A stretch of DNA of 64,000 nt from Paenibacillus_E oryzisoli_A. Lineage in GTDB: Bacteria; Bacillota; Bacilli; Paenibacillales; NBRC-103111. The notes under the pieces are model-generated. The model saw only the letters and a program-made list of their open reading frames with translations, was not told the DNA's origin and ran no database searches. The stretch covers positions 744,001-808,000 of the forward strand of contig NZ_JBCMUN010000001.1 in assembly GCF_050467285.1 (NCBI RefSeq), given 5' to 3'. The position numbers were made by a program, and so were the translations under genes. This document shows positions 1 through 7,550 of the stretch, piece after piece (position 1 is the stretch's first letter; each line of letters starts with the position of its first letter).

Positions 1-111
1 ATCGACCGCGTACTTTCTACGAAAACAAACTTTATTCTAAAAAAATATAAACAAGACGGCATTATTTTCGAGGATCAGGAAGATGATCACCGGATGCTTG
101 TGTCGCCGTAA
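1..111 (+). CDS. alaR: Lrp/AsnC-type regulator, C-terminal end (partial)
   Basis: An open frame enters from the left edge and stops at a TAA at 109-111, giving the last 36 residues of a protein (ending LVSP). A ribosome binding site for the next gene begins within a few bases of the stop. The fragment is too short for a firm family call. In Bacillus subtilis an Lrp-family regulator (AlaR) is encoded directly upstream of the alanine aminotransferase AlaT, and the next gene here resembles AlaT, so the name is inferred mainly from position. Confidence 0.5.
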   Translation: MDRVLSTKTNFILKKYKQDGIIFEDQEDDHRMLVSP

Positions 112-126
112 GGAAGAGGGATGGCC

Positions 127-1329
127 ATGATAAAAGATGAGACAAAAGTAAGCTTAAACCCCAAATCCATGCAGGATTACCTTGCGCCTGCGGTACGCGA
201 TATGAAGCCGTCCGGGATTCGGAAGTTTTTTGATTTGGTCAGCAACAGCAAAGAAGACATAATTTCCCTTGGTGTTGGCGAACCGGATTTCTCCACGCCA
301 TGGCACGTGCGGGAAGCCGCTGTGCACGCTTTGGAGCGCGGCAAAACGAAATATACGCCGAACTCTGGGCTTCCCGAGCTGCGCGAAGCGATTGCGAACT
401 ATCTATATACCTCATTCAAAGTGAAGTACGAGCCATCGAACGAAGTGTTGGTGACGGTCGGCGGCAGCGAAGCGATTGATTTGGCCCTGCGTGCGCTGGT
501 AACGCCTGGGGATGAAATCCTGATTCCAGAGCCGTGCTACATCTCCTACTCCCCGATTACGAGCATTAGCGGCGGGGTGCCGGTTGGCATTGAAACGTAT
601 GCGAAGGATCAGTTCAAATTGACGGAGCAAGCTTTGCGCGCTGCCATTACGCCGCGTTCGAAGATTCTAATTCTCTGTTATCCGAGCAACCCAACGGGCG
701 GCATCATGACTTATGAAGACTGGCTTCCCATTGCCAAAGTCGTCGAGGAACACGATCTCATCGTCATCTCCGACGAAATTTATGCAGAATTAACTTACGG
801 TCAAAAGCATGTGAGCTTCGCGGCAGTGCCGGGCATGAAGGATCGGACGATTCTCGTCAGCGGCTTTTCCAAAGCGTTCGCGATGACAGGCTGGCGGATG
901 GGCTATGCCTGCGGCCACAGAGAGCTGATCTCGGCGATGACCAAAATTCACCAATACACTGTCATGTGCGCGCCGGTTATGGGCCAGGTTGCAGCGCATG
1001 AAGCGCTGACGAACGGGCTGGAAGAAAAGGACCGCATGATGGAGTCCTATAACCAACGCAGACGCCTTATCGTACGTGGGTTCCGGGAAATCGGCCTCGA
1101 TTGTCATGAGCCGCAAGGCGCGTTCTATGCGTTCCCGAGCATTACCAAAACAGGCTTGACCTCCGAGGAATTCGCGCAGCGCTTGCTGCATGAAGCCAAG
1201 GTGGCGGCCGTGCCTGGCGACGTGTTCGGACTTGGCGGCGAAGGTCATTTGCGCTGCTCCTATGCGTACAGCGTGTCGCAATTGAATGAAGCACTGGAGC
1301 GGATCGGGAATTTTCTGAGAAAGCTATAG
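127..1329 (+). CDS. alaT: PLP-dependent aminotransferase, AlaT-like (class I/II)
   Basis: About 400 residues, the usual length for fold-type I aminotransferases. Family marks seen are the SLGVGEPDF motif near residue 50, the PSNPTGG loop, the SDEIYAELTY segment and the PLP-lysine region SGFSKAFAMTGWRMGY. The N-terminal SGIRKFFDL segment recalls the B. subtilis alanine transaminase AlaT, which makes alanine from pyruvate; substrate cannot be proved from sequence. Two ATGs are available, at 121 and 127. The purine-rich GGAAGAGGG directly abuts 121 and sits at better spacing for 127, which is chosen here. It lies 15 bases after the Lrp-like fragment, as in an alaR-alaT operon. No clear terminator follows; a repeat element begins six bases after the stop. 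Confidence 0.75.
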   Translation: MIKDETKVSLNPKSMQDYLAPAVRDMKPSGIRKFFDLVSNSKEDIISLGVGEPDFSTPWHVREAAVHALERGKTKYTPNSGLPELREAIANYLYTSFKVKYEPSNEVLVTVGGSEAIDLALRALVTPGDEILIPEPCYISYSPITSISGGVPVGIETYAKDQFKLTEQALRAAITPRSKILILCYPSNPTGGIMTYEDWLPIAKVVEEHDLIVISDEIYAELTYGQKHVSFAAVPGMKDRTILVSGFSKAFAMTGWRMGYACGHRELISAMTKIHQYTVMCAPVMGQVAAHEALTNGLEEKDRMMESYNQRRRLIVRGFREIGLDCHEPQGAFYAFPSITKTGLTSEEFAQRLLHEAKVAAVPGDVFGLGGEGHLRCSYAYSVSQLNEALERIGNFLRKL

Positions 1330-1334
1330 CGGTT

Positions 1335-1413
1335 AAGATAAACGGCTCCACCGTCCTTCATGGACGGGAGCGTGGACTGATGGCATAGAGTCTCTTCGAG
1401 GATATACTTTCTG
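1335..1413 (+). repeat. Intergenic palindromic repeat, copy A (+)
   Basis: One of four related copies (others at 19743-19827, 43772-43854, 61535-61620). It begins AAGATAAACGG, contains a hairpin built on CCGTCC...GGACGG with outer arms AAACG/CG(T)..., and continues into a non-palindromic part containing CTGATGGCATAGAG and CTTCGAGGATATAC. This copy diverges slightly at its right end. Confidence 0.85.
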
Positions 1414-1479
1414 CTGAAATGCGCAAAAGGGTGTTCAAATATTCGGAAAACTGGTATGCTAAAGCGAGGAGGGATGAGC

Positions 1480-1746
1480 ATGGCTTTTCTGGAGTATCAA
1501 CTAACAAGCTATCAACGACAGCCGCAAATTTGTGAACAAGACTTCGGTCAACGTTGGTTGAGCAGAAGCGCCAAGAAGCACAGTACCCTCAGCGTACTAG
1601 AGGAAGAAATTCATGCGTTGCGGCGGAAAATGGAGCAATTAGTCATGGACGGCCGGGAAATGACATCAGAAGAGGTCGTCTTGCTTAGCACGCAATTAGA
1701 TCTTAAAATAAATGAATATATGGCGAGCGGAAAGAAAAGTCGGTGA
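1480..1746 (+). CDS. Spo0E-family aspartyl-phosphate phosphatase
   Basis: An 88-residue protein whose second half (residues about 38-80, from LEEEIHALRRKMEQL to LSTQLDLKINEY) matches the short two-helix Spo0E family, including the S-x-x-L-D signature in LSTQLD. Members remove phosphate from Spo0A~P and delay sporulation. The first 35 residues are not part of the usual domain. In-frame ATGs occur at 1456, 1474 and 1480; the ribosome binding site CGAGGAGGG at 1465-1473 fits only 1480. A TATGCT with extended -10 TGG at 1455-1460 would give a very short leader and is only a possibility. The open frame ends 60 bases before the lipoprotein gene. Confidence 0.75.
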   Translation: MAFLEYQLTSYQRQPQICEQDFGQRWLSRSAKKHSTLSVLEEEIHALRRKMEQLVMDGREMTSEEVVLLSTQLDLKINEYMASGKKSR

Positions 1747-1806
1747 AAACCGGCTTTTCTGCCGAAATAAAGGCCAAAACGGATATGAGGAAGGAATGAA
1801 CCACGA

Positions 1807-2334
1807 ATGAAAGCGAAATGGGTACTGGCGGTCATGCTAGGCATGATGCTTGTCCTCTCTGCCTGCGGCGGGCCGAAGGTGGATGTGTCTGTATTTGTTA
1901 TGGGGCCAAATGGCTTCCCGACCGAGGCGGCGGAGAAGATGGAAGCGTCGTTGAAATCCAAAATCGGCGAAGTGCCTTCGGTGAAGCTGAATACCTCTCC
2001 GATTTTCTCCATGGAAAAAATGATCGTCGAGCTGGCGGCCGGCGGGAACGGCATTTTTATTTTGCCGGAAGAGCAGTTTAAAGGGTTGAGCTCGCAAGCG
2101 GGCTTTGTATCGCTCGATGAAGTGATTAATCCTGCGGATTACCCAAGCGGCGTTGTCGAAATCCAGGAAGAGGGCAAGCCGGCCGAGAAGCATTTGTACG
2201 GCATTCCGCTGGAAGGCAACAAATGGATGAAGGATCAAGGCTACGAAGGCAAAGGGCTTGTCGCGTTTATCCCGGCGAATGCGCCGAAAATGGACGAGGC
2301 CAAACAAGTGCTAAAAGTGATTGCACAAAAATAA
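1807..2334 (+). CDS. Small lipoprotein of unknown function
   Basis: A 175-residue protein with a typical lipoprotein signal peptide: Lys at 2 and 4, a hydrophobic core and the lipobox LSAC with Cys20 as predicted acylation site, so probably anchored to the outer face of the membrane. The mature part has no motif I recognise. It has a pattern of short strands and helices and a segment (ME-KMIVELAAGGNGIFILPEEQF) that resembles the way small solute-binding proteins report a local sequence, but no function is claimed. Ribosome binding site AGGAAGGA at about 1789-1796. The promoter of the cobalamin riboswitch overlaps its last codons, so the gene ends in a tight junction with the next transcript. 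Confidence 0.7.
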   Translation: MKAKWVLAVMLGMMLVLSACGGPKVDVSVFVMGPNGFPTEAAEKMEASLKSKIGEVPSVKLNTSPIFSMEKMIVELAAGGNGIFILPEEQFKGLSSQAGFVSLDEVINPADYPSGVVEIQEEGKPAEKHLYGIPLEGNKWMKDQGYEGKGLVAFIPANAPKMDEAKQVLKVIAQK

Positions 2335-2349
2335 AAAAACGTCTATAAT
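2321..2349 (+). promoter_or_regulatory. Sigma-A promoter of the cobalamin riboswitch transcript
   Basis: TTGCAC (2321-2326) and a perfect TATAAT (2344-2349) are separated by exactly 17 bases. The predicted start near 2356 lies just before the riboswitch. The -35 box is inside the end of the preceding lipoprotein gene. Confidence 0.75.
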
Positions 2350-2362
2350 CGACCATTAGATT

Positions 2363-2524
2363 GATAGGTTCATATGTCAGCGATAGGTGCTCAGTCGCAC
2401 AGTGTTTGTGTGATGAGCTTAAAAGGGAAGCCGGTCAGAGTCCGGCACGGTCCCGCCACTGTAATTCAGCCATGTCCGAGCGCCAAGTTCGTTCATGCGC
2501 TGAACAGTCAGATACCTGCCTATT
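2363..2524 (+). promoter_or_regulatory. Cobalamin (adenosylcobalamin) riboswitch
   Basis: The conserved core is easy to read: GGGAAGCCGGT...GTCCGGCAC, then CGGTCCCGCCACTGT, and the B12 box AGTCAGATACCTGCC at about 2507-2520. ATAGG at 2364-2368 can pair with CCTAT at 2519-2523 to close the aptamer. It precedes a corrinoid ABC importer, the classic target. Binding of adenosylcobalamin should favour the terminator at 2616-2648 and shut off uptake genes when the coenzyme is plentiful. Confidence 0.95.
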
Positions 2525-2615
2525 TGCGGTGCGTACGACAATCCTTCGAGGAAAGGATCGCGTTAAATCAGGAAGCGGCTTCTTATTTCTAGCTGCCTAT
2601 AACCGCGATTTACGT

Positions 2616-2648
2616 CTCCTTGATCCGTTTGGGTCAAGGAGTTTTTTT
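2616..2648 (+). terminator. Riboswitch expression-platform terminator
   Basis: CTCCTTGA (2616-2623) pairs with TCAAGGAG (2634-2641), followed by seven T residues. It lies between the aptamer and the btuF start codon, so it is the likely switch point for transcription termination. Confidence 0.9.
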
Positions 2649-2693
2649 GTCGGATCAATCGAAAACATAGGAGCAGAGAGGAAGAAAAGCAGG

Positions 2694-3710
2694 ATGAAGA
2701 AGTGGAATGGGGTTCAAAAGGGGCTCATCGTCTCTTTGGCGATGGCGATGATGCTAGGCCTGGCCGCGTGCGGCAAAAGCGAGACGAGTATTTCCGATCC
2801 GGCGAAGCTGGGCGGCGAAGGGACAAAAGCGCCGACAGTAAGCACATCGCCAGCAGCGGCGTCTAAGAAGACGGTATACCCGCTGACTGTGAAGGATGCG
2901 ACAGGCATGGAGTTTACGTTCACCAAGGCGCCGGAGAAGATTGCATCCGTATCGCCGGCTGAGACGGAAGCGTTGTTCGCGATTGGGCTTGAGAACAACA
3001 TCGTGGGGGTTTCCGATTTTGACGATTATCCGGAAGCGGCGAAATCGAAGCCGAAGCTCGGCAGCATTACGAAGCCAAACACGGAAGCCGTCATCGCCAC
3101 GAATGCGGACATCGTGTTCACCGGCGTGTCGATGAAAGCCGATACGGTCGAGAAGCTGCGCGAGATGAAAGTGAACATTTTTAAAGTGGAGCCGAAAACG
3201 CTGGATGATGTGATCAAAAATATTCAAATTTATGGTCAGATCACAGATCACCAAGAGCAAGCGGATAAGGTTGTCGCCAAAATGAAAGCGGACATCGAGA
3301 AAGTAACAAGCGCTGTCAAAGACGTGAAGCAGGAAAACAAGAAGAAAGTGTACATCGAGTTCGCACCAGGTTGGACGGTCGGCAGCGGCGAGTTCATGGA
3401 TGAGCTGATCAAGCTGTCCGGCGGTGTTAATGTGGCGACTGAAAAATCGGGCTACTACCAAATTAGCGAGGAAAATATTATTCAGCAGGATCCGGCTGTT
3501 ATTTTGTTTGCGAGCGGTGTAGTAGATTCCAAGACGAAGAAGCCGCTTGAGGATATTATCCAAACGCGCAGCGGGTGGAATGCGATTGCTGCGGTGAAGA
3601 ACAAGCAAGTAGTCGGACTTGACCAAAACACGCTAAGCCGCCCCGGCCCTCGTCTGACCGATGGTCTGCTTGCGATGGCGAAAGCGATTTACCCTGAATT
3701 GGTGAAATAA
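2694..3710 (+). CDS. btuF: Corrinoid ABC transporter substrate-binding lipoprotein (BtuF-like)
   Basis: A 338-residue lipoprotein: signal peptide with lipobox LAAC (Cys26), a Ser/Thr/Ala-rich spacer, then a periplasmic-binding-protein type III fold of about 270 residues (from VKDATGMEFTFTKAPEKIAS to GPRLTDGLLAMAKAIYPEL). This fold is used for vitamin B12, haem and siderophores; the cobalamin riboswitch upstream and cob genes downstream make cobalamin or cobinamide the likely ligand. The frame is open much further upstream, through the riboswitch, but the start at 2694 has a purine-rich site and gives the signal peptide at the N-terminus. Its stop overlaps the permease start by one base. Confidence 0.88.
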   Translation: MKKWNGVQKGLIVSLAMAMMLGLAACGKSETSISDPAKLGGEGTKAPTVSTSPAAASKKTVYPLTVKDATGMEFTFTKAPEKIASVSPAETEALFAIGLENNIVGVSDFDDYPEAAKSKPKLGSITKPNTEAVIATNADIVFTGVSMKADTVEKLREMKVNIFKVEPKTLDDVIKNIQIYGQITDHQEQADKVVAKMKADIEKVTSAVKDVKQENKKKVYIEFAPGWTVGSGEFMDELIKLSGGVNVATEKSGYYQISEENIIQQDPAVILFASGVVDSKTKKPLEDIIQTRSGWNAIAAVKNKQVVGLDQNTLSRPGPRLTDGLLAMAKAIYPELVK

Positions 3711-4750
3711 TGAAAAGAAAATTAGTGCTGGCGGGAGGAGGAGGAGCTATTCTCCTTCTTCTTTCTATTGTGGTAAGCTTATCTATTGGGTCGGCTCATC
3801 TCCCGATCTCCCAAATCGTAGCGATTTTGGGCAAACATGTGCCGTGGCTCGGCAGCCAGATCGAGGTGACGTGGCCCAAATCCTCGGAGCAGATTATGAA
3901 TCAGGTGCGATTGCCACGGGTTTTGCTGGGCGTGCTGGTCGGCGCAGGGCTTTCGCTCGCCGGTGCGGCGTTCCAGGGCGTGCTGCGCAATCCGCTGGCA
4001 GACCCGTATTCGCTGGGCGTGTCGTCAGGCGCGTCGGTGGGAGCGGCTTTTATCATTTATTTTGGCCTGCAGGCTGCTTGGCTCGGTCAATGGTCCATTC
4101 CGGTTGCAGCGTTTGGTACCGGGCTGATCACGTTGTTCCTCGTTGTTCGGCTCGCGCAAATGGACGGCAAGCTGAAGATGGAAACGCTGATCCTGTCCGG
4201 CGTCGTGATGCAAGCTTTTCTGGGCGCGATTGTGTCCTTCCTGATCTCGATGTCCAAGCAGGTTATTAACGAAATCGTCTTTTGGCTCATGGGAAGCCTG
4301 GCGATGCATGGCTGGGCGTATGTTGGCATTATTTTGCCTTATGTCGTTATTGGTCTTATCATTTTACTTAGTAATGCGAGGTCGTTGAACCTGTTGGCGC
4401 TGGGCGAGCGGCAGGCGGCGCATCTCGGCGTTCATGTGGAACGCACCAAAATTGTCGTGCTCGTCACAGCGACGTTCATTACGGCGGCAGCCGTGTCGGT
4501 AGCCGGCGTAATCGGCTTTGTCGGGCTCATCGTGCCGCATCTGGTACGGTTGGTCGTCGGGCCGGATTACCGGCTTATCGTGCCGTTATCCGCGCTGGGC
4601 GGCGGCATCTACGTGCTGTGGGCGGACACAGTAGCCCGCACGCTGTTGAGCCCTACGGAAATCCCGCTGGGTGTGGTGACGGCGTTTCTGGGGGCGCCAT
4701 TTTTTGCCTACTTGCTGTATAAGGAAAAAAGGAAGGTCAGAGGCGCATGA
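3710..4750 (+). CDS. btuC: Corrinoid ABC transporter permease (BtuC/FecCD family)
   Basis: A 346-residue, very hydrophobic protein of the FecCD family, with the hallmark segments LPRVLLGVLVGAGLSLAGA, NPLADPYSLGVSSGAS and, towards the C-terminus, GVIGFVGLIVPHLVRL, the part that contacts the ATPase. About ten membrane helices are expected for the family. The start codon shares a base with the stop of the binding-protein gene (TAATG), pointing to translational coupling. It forms the channel of the cobalamin-riboswitch-controlled importer. Confidence 0.9.
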   Translation: MKRKLVLAGGGGAILLLLSIVVSLSIGSAHLPISQIVAILGKHVPWLGSQIEVTWPKSSEQIMNQVRLPRVLLGVLVGAGLSLAGAAFQGVLRNPLADPYSLGVSSGASVGAAFIIYFGLQAAWLGQWSIPVAAFGTGLITLFLVVRLAQMDGKLKMETLILSGVVMQAFLGAIVSFLISMSKQVINEIVFWLMGSLAMHGWAYVGIILPYVVIGLIILLSNARSLNLLALGERQAAHLGVHVERTKIVVLVTATFITAAAVSVAGVIGFVGLIVPHLVRLVVGPDYRLIVPLSALGGGIYVLWADTVARTLLSPTEIPLGVVTAFLGAPFFAYLLYKEKRKVRGA

Positions 4751-5529
4751 GCATGATCGACGTAAAGCAGCTTTCTTATAAAATCAAAGATCAGGTTATC
4801 TTGAAGGAGATCAGCTTTCAGGTCTCGGAGGGCGAGTTTTTCGGCGTCATCGGGCCGAATGGCTCGGGCAAATCGACGCTGCTTCGCCAATTGTCCGGCG
4901 TAGATCCGGTGCGCAGCGGCGAGGTGCGGCTTGGAGGCCAACCTGTCGGCAGCTATTCCCGCAAAGAACTGGCGAAGTGGCTGGCGGTGCTTCAGCAGGA
5001 CGCGCTCCCGCCAGTCGGATTCACCGTGCGCGAGGTCGTGGAGATGGGCCGGTTTCCTTTTCAGAACTGGCTCGGGGAAGAAAAGGAAGACGCCGACGCG
5101 CTCATTACGGCGATTCTTCAGAAGCTGGAGCTGACGGCCCTGGCGGAACGCGCGATTGAACGGCTCAGCGGAGGCGAGCGGCAACGGGCGGCATTGGCCA
5201 AAGTGATGGCCCAGCAGCCGGGCTTGCTGCTTTTGGATGAGCCGACGACGTTCCTCGATATTGGCTATCAAATTCAAATGATGGATTACATCGCGAACTG
5301 GCAAAAAGAAACCGGGTTGACAACCGTAGCTGTGCTCCACGATTTGAATTTGGCAGCGCAGTACTGCTCGCGCCTGCTCGTCATTCACGATGGGTGCGCC
5401 GTTGCAGTGGGGACGCCCGAGAAAATTTTGACCAGCGAATTAATTGCTCAAGTATACGGGACGACCCCAATTATTCTGAAGCATCCGGTTAGCGAAGTGC
5501 CGCAGGTGCTGCTTCAACCGGGCCAATAA
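4747..5529 (+). CDS. btuD: Corrinoid ABC transporter ATPase (BtuD/FhuC type)
   Basis: A 260-residue ABC ATPase with Walker A GPNGSGKST (residues about 37-45), the Q-loop at LQQDALPP, the signature LSGGERQR, Walker B LLLLDEPTTFLD and the switch histidine in VLHDLN. The family (FhuC/BtuD) pairs with FecCD permeases, exactly what lies upstream. Start at 4747 overlaps the btuC stop by four bases. It powers uptake of cobalamin or its precursors; the downstream cobT gene, 20 bases away, is probably in the same transcript. Confidence 0.9.
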   Translation: MSMIDVKQLSYKIKDQVILKEISFQVSEGEFFGVIGPNGSGKSTLLRQLSGVDPVRSGEVRLGGQPVGSYSRKELAKWLAVLQQDALPPVGFTVREVVEMGRFPFQNWLGEEKEDADALITAILQKLELTALAERAIERLSGGERQRAALAKVMAQQPGLLLLDEPTTFLDIGYQIQMMDYIANWQKETGLTTVAVLHDLNLAAQYCSRLLVIHDGCAVAVGTPEKILTSELIAQVYGTTPIILKHPVSEVPQVLLQPGQ

Positions 5530-5549
5530 AGGAATGGAGAGTGACAAGA

Positions 5550-6737
5550 ATGAAACAATTGCAAGCCGTAATTGACCGTATTCAACCTTTGCAGGATGAG
5601 GTTGTTCGACAGGCGGACGACCATTTGAACCAACTGACTAAGCCTCCCGGCAGCTTGGGCAAGCTCGAGGATATTGCCAGACAGCTTGCAGGGATCACAG
5701 GGGAGATCATGCCGGCTTTTGAGAAAAAAGCCGTTATCGTCATGGCCGGCGATCACGGGGTGTGCGAGGAAGGCATTTCGGCGTTCCCGGCGGAGGTAAC
5801 GCCGCAGATGGTGCTGAATTTCCTAGCTGGCGGCGCTGCCGTCAACGTGCTGGCACGGCATGCCGGGGCAGACGTTGTATGCGTCGATATGGGCGTGAAC
5901 GCTGATCTGGAGCATCCGGGACTCCTATCCCGCAAGGTGCGGAAGGGAACGCGCAATATGGCGAAAGAGGCTGCGCTGACATCCGAGGAAACGCTGCAAG
6001 CGGTGATGGCCGGCGTTGAGGTGGTGAACGATCTTGTCGCACAGGGCTATCGGCTGTTTGCCACGGGCGAGATGGGCATCGGCAATACGACGTCCAGCGC
6101 AGCGATTTTATGCGCATTGACGGGGCTGGACGCTGGTGTAGCGGTTGGCCGGGGGACAGGCATCGACGACGCCAAATGGCTGCATAAGCAGGGCGTGGTG
6201 AATCGCGTGCTCGATCTGCACGGACTGCGTGGGGCGAGTGGTGAGAAGAGCGTCGAGATGAGTGATGAGATGGGCGGCAAGGTGGGTGGCGAGGTAAGTG
6301 ATGAGATAGGCAGCAAGGTAGGTGGCGAGGTAAGTGATGAGATCAGTGGCAAGGCAATCGAGGCGGCGAGCGGACGGGCCCTGGAGGTGCTGGAAAAAGT
6401 GGGCGGCCTTGAAATCGCCGGACTTGTCGGCGTCATTCTCGGCGCTGCGCAGCATCGCTGCCCGGTCGTGATCGACGGCTTCATCTCGTCGGCAGCTGCT
6501 TTGGTTGCCAGCCGTCTGGCTCCACTCAGCGCGTCGTACATGCTGGCCTCGCACCTATCGCAGGAGCAGGGGCATGCGAAGCTGCTGGAAGCGGTGGGAC
6601 TCAGCGCGATGCTGCATATGGACATGCGGCTGGGCGAAGGCTCCGGCGCCGTGCTGGCGTTCCCTATGATCGAAGCGGCCGGTAAAATCATGAAGGAAAT
6701 GGCGACGTTTGAGAGTGCGGGCGTGTCGAGGGGGTAA
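5550..6737 (+). CDS. cobT: Nicotinate-nucleotide:dimethylbenzimidazole phosphoribosyltransferase (CobT) with repeat insertion
   Basis: CobT makes alpha-ribazole phosphate, the lower-ligand nucleotide of cobalamin. Family motifs are LTKPPGSLGKLE near the N-terminus, VMAGDHGV, and GEMGIGNTTSSAA. The protein is about 395 residues, some 40 longer than usual. The excess is a Gly/Ser/Glu-rich insertion at residues about 232-278 containing three copies of a 12-residue unit (SDExGxKVGGEV), encoded by 36-base DNA repeats. GTG at 5541 directly follows the GGAGA ribosome binding site; ATG at 5550 has the right spacing and is preferred. The conserved C-terminal part (DGFISSAAALVA, SHLSQEQGHAKLLEAVGL) is intact, so the enzyme is probably active. 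Confidence 0.92.
   Translation: MKQLQAVIDRIQPLQDEVVRQADDHLNQLTKPPGSLGKLEDIARQLAGITGEIMPAFEKKAVIVMAGDHGVCEEGISAFPAEVTPQMVLNFLAGGAAVNVLARHAGADVVCVDMGVNADLEHPGLLSRKVRKGTRNMAKEAALTSEETLQAVMAGVEVVNDLVAQGYRLFATGEMGIGNTTSSAAILCALTGLDAGVAVGRGTGIDDAKWLHKQGVVNRVLDLHGLRGASGEKSVEMSDEMGGKVGGEVSDEIGSKVGGEVSDEISGKAIEAASGRALEVLEKVGGLEIAGLVGVILGAAQHRCPVVIDGFISSAAALVASRLAPLSASYMLASHLSQEQGHAKLLEAVGLSAMLHMDMRLGEGSGAVLAFPMIEAAGKIMKEMATFESAGVSRG
6261..6352 (+). repeat. 36-base in-frame tandem repeat inside cobT
   Basis: Two full copies (6261-6296 and 6297-6332) and a partial third (6333 to about 6352) of a unit starting AGTGATGAGAT. Because 36 is a multiple of three, copy-number change would keep the reading frame. 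Each unit encodes 12 residues. Confidence 0.85.
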
Positions 6738-7550
6738 CAGCTCGGAGAGAGGAGCTATTGTATGCCTCACCTGCTCTCCATACCACTAACCGAATGGAGC
6801 GTAGTTAGCGGCGTGAGCACGTTACGGTGGACCCGTCGCTGCCGCTAACGGGCGCCACAGAGGCTGTTTCTATGAATTCGGCTCGATTTAACTAGATTTC
6901 TTTGAAATAAGCGCGGTGGTGACCGTTAGATTCAAAACCGCCCGCTTTTCGGGAGAATAAGCACGCTGGTATCCGTTACAGCTTCTTCATGGCTTTCCCG
7001 CTATGTTGTCACGTCAAGCCGCGATCCCTCCTTATGTATACTCGTGATGAGCTGCTTTTTCTAGTCTGTCATGCATGCAGGGGGAGTTCTGGAAGTAGTG
7101 GGATCGGAAGGCGGGAAGTTTGAGGGATTGTGAGTTGAGGTCGGGATGCGGGAATATGAGAGATCGATGGTATCGTGTGCGGGTGTCGGGGGTTCGAAGG
7201 CTTGAGAATTTGAGTGTGGGTTTCGAGAGTTCTGGAGTTCAGGGGTTCGGGCCAGATTGGGCTTCCAAAGCTGCAAAAAAGCAGGAATTTCCCTCGATCT
7301 TCACCTGATTTAATAAAATTCCTGCGAATCAGCAGGAATTTTTGGCTGGGATCCCCTTTTTGAGCAGACTCTGGGGGGAAAACTGCTTTATCGCAGGAAT
7401 TTTGCTGAAAGAGCCCTTTTTGCGAGAAGTTCCTGCTTATTCGCAGGAATTTACTGCGGTACGCGAGGCACCACAAGAATGGAATTTCACGCAGGCGAGC
7501 GCTCGGAGAATCGGGCTAGTTCCACGGTGTAACAAAAGAGGAGGTTTTTC
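6738..7550. repeat. 813-base gene-free region with two kinds of short palindromic repeats
   Basis: No convincing gene lies here. The left part (about 6784-6986) holds degenerate GTTAGCGG / CGGTGGT-ACCGTTA hairpins, two of them 50 bases apart (6914 and 6964), flanked by AATAAGC. The middle (about 7070-7260) is G-rich on the plus strand with no clear structure. The right part (7281-7452) has four GCAGGAATTT cores at 7281, 7332, 7393 and 7443; two of these are hairpins with an inverted TTCCTGC partner six bases away. No second cobalamin riboswitch was found. A promoter for cobU should lie in or after this block but was not identified. Confidence 0.6.

Noticed and set aside
1455..1460. Extended -10 promoter for the Spo0E-like gene
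   Set aside because: It would start transcription inside or after the ribosome binding site region, so the assignment is weak.
2361..2693. Open frame running through the cobalamin riboswitch into btuF
   Set aside because: The region is a well-formed aptamer and terminator, and the lipoprotein signal peptide begins only at 2694.
2754..3626. 290-codon minus-strand open frame inside btuF
   Set aside because: Shadow of a clear plus-strand gene; rich in Arg and His with no recognisable domain.
7281..7452. CRISPR-like array
   Set aside because: Cores are only 10 bases, degenerate outside the core, spacers are of unequal length, and no cas gene is near.
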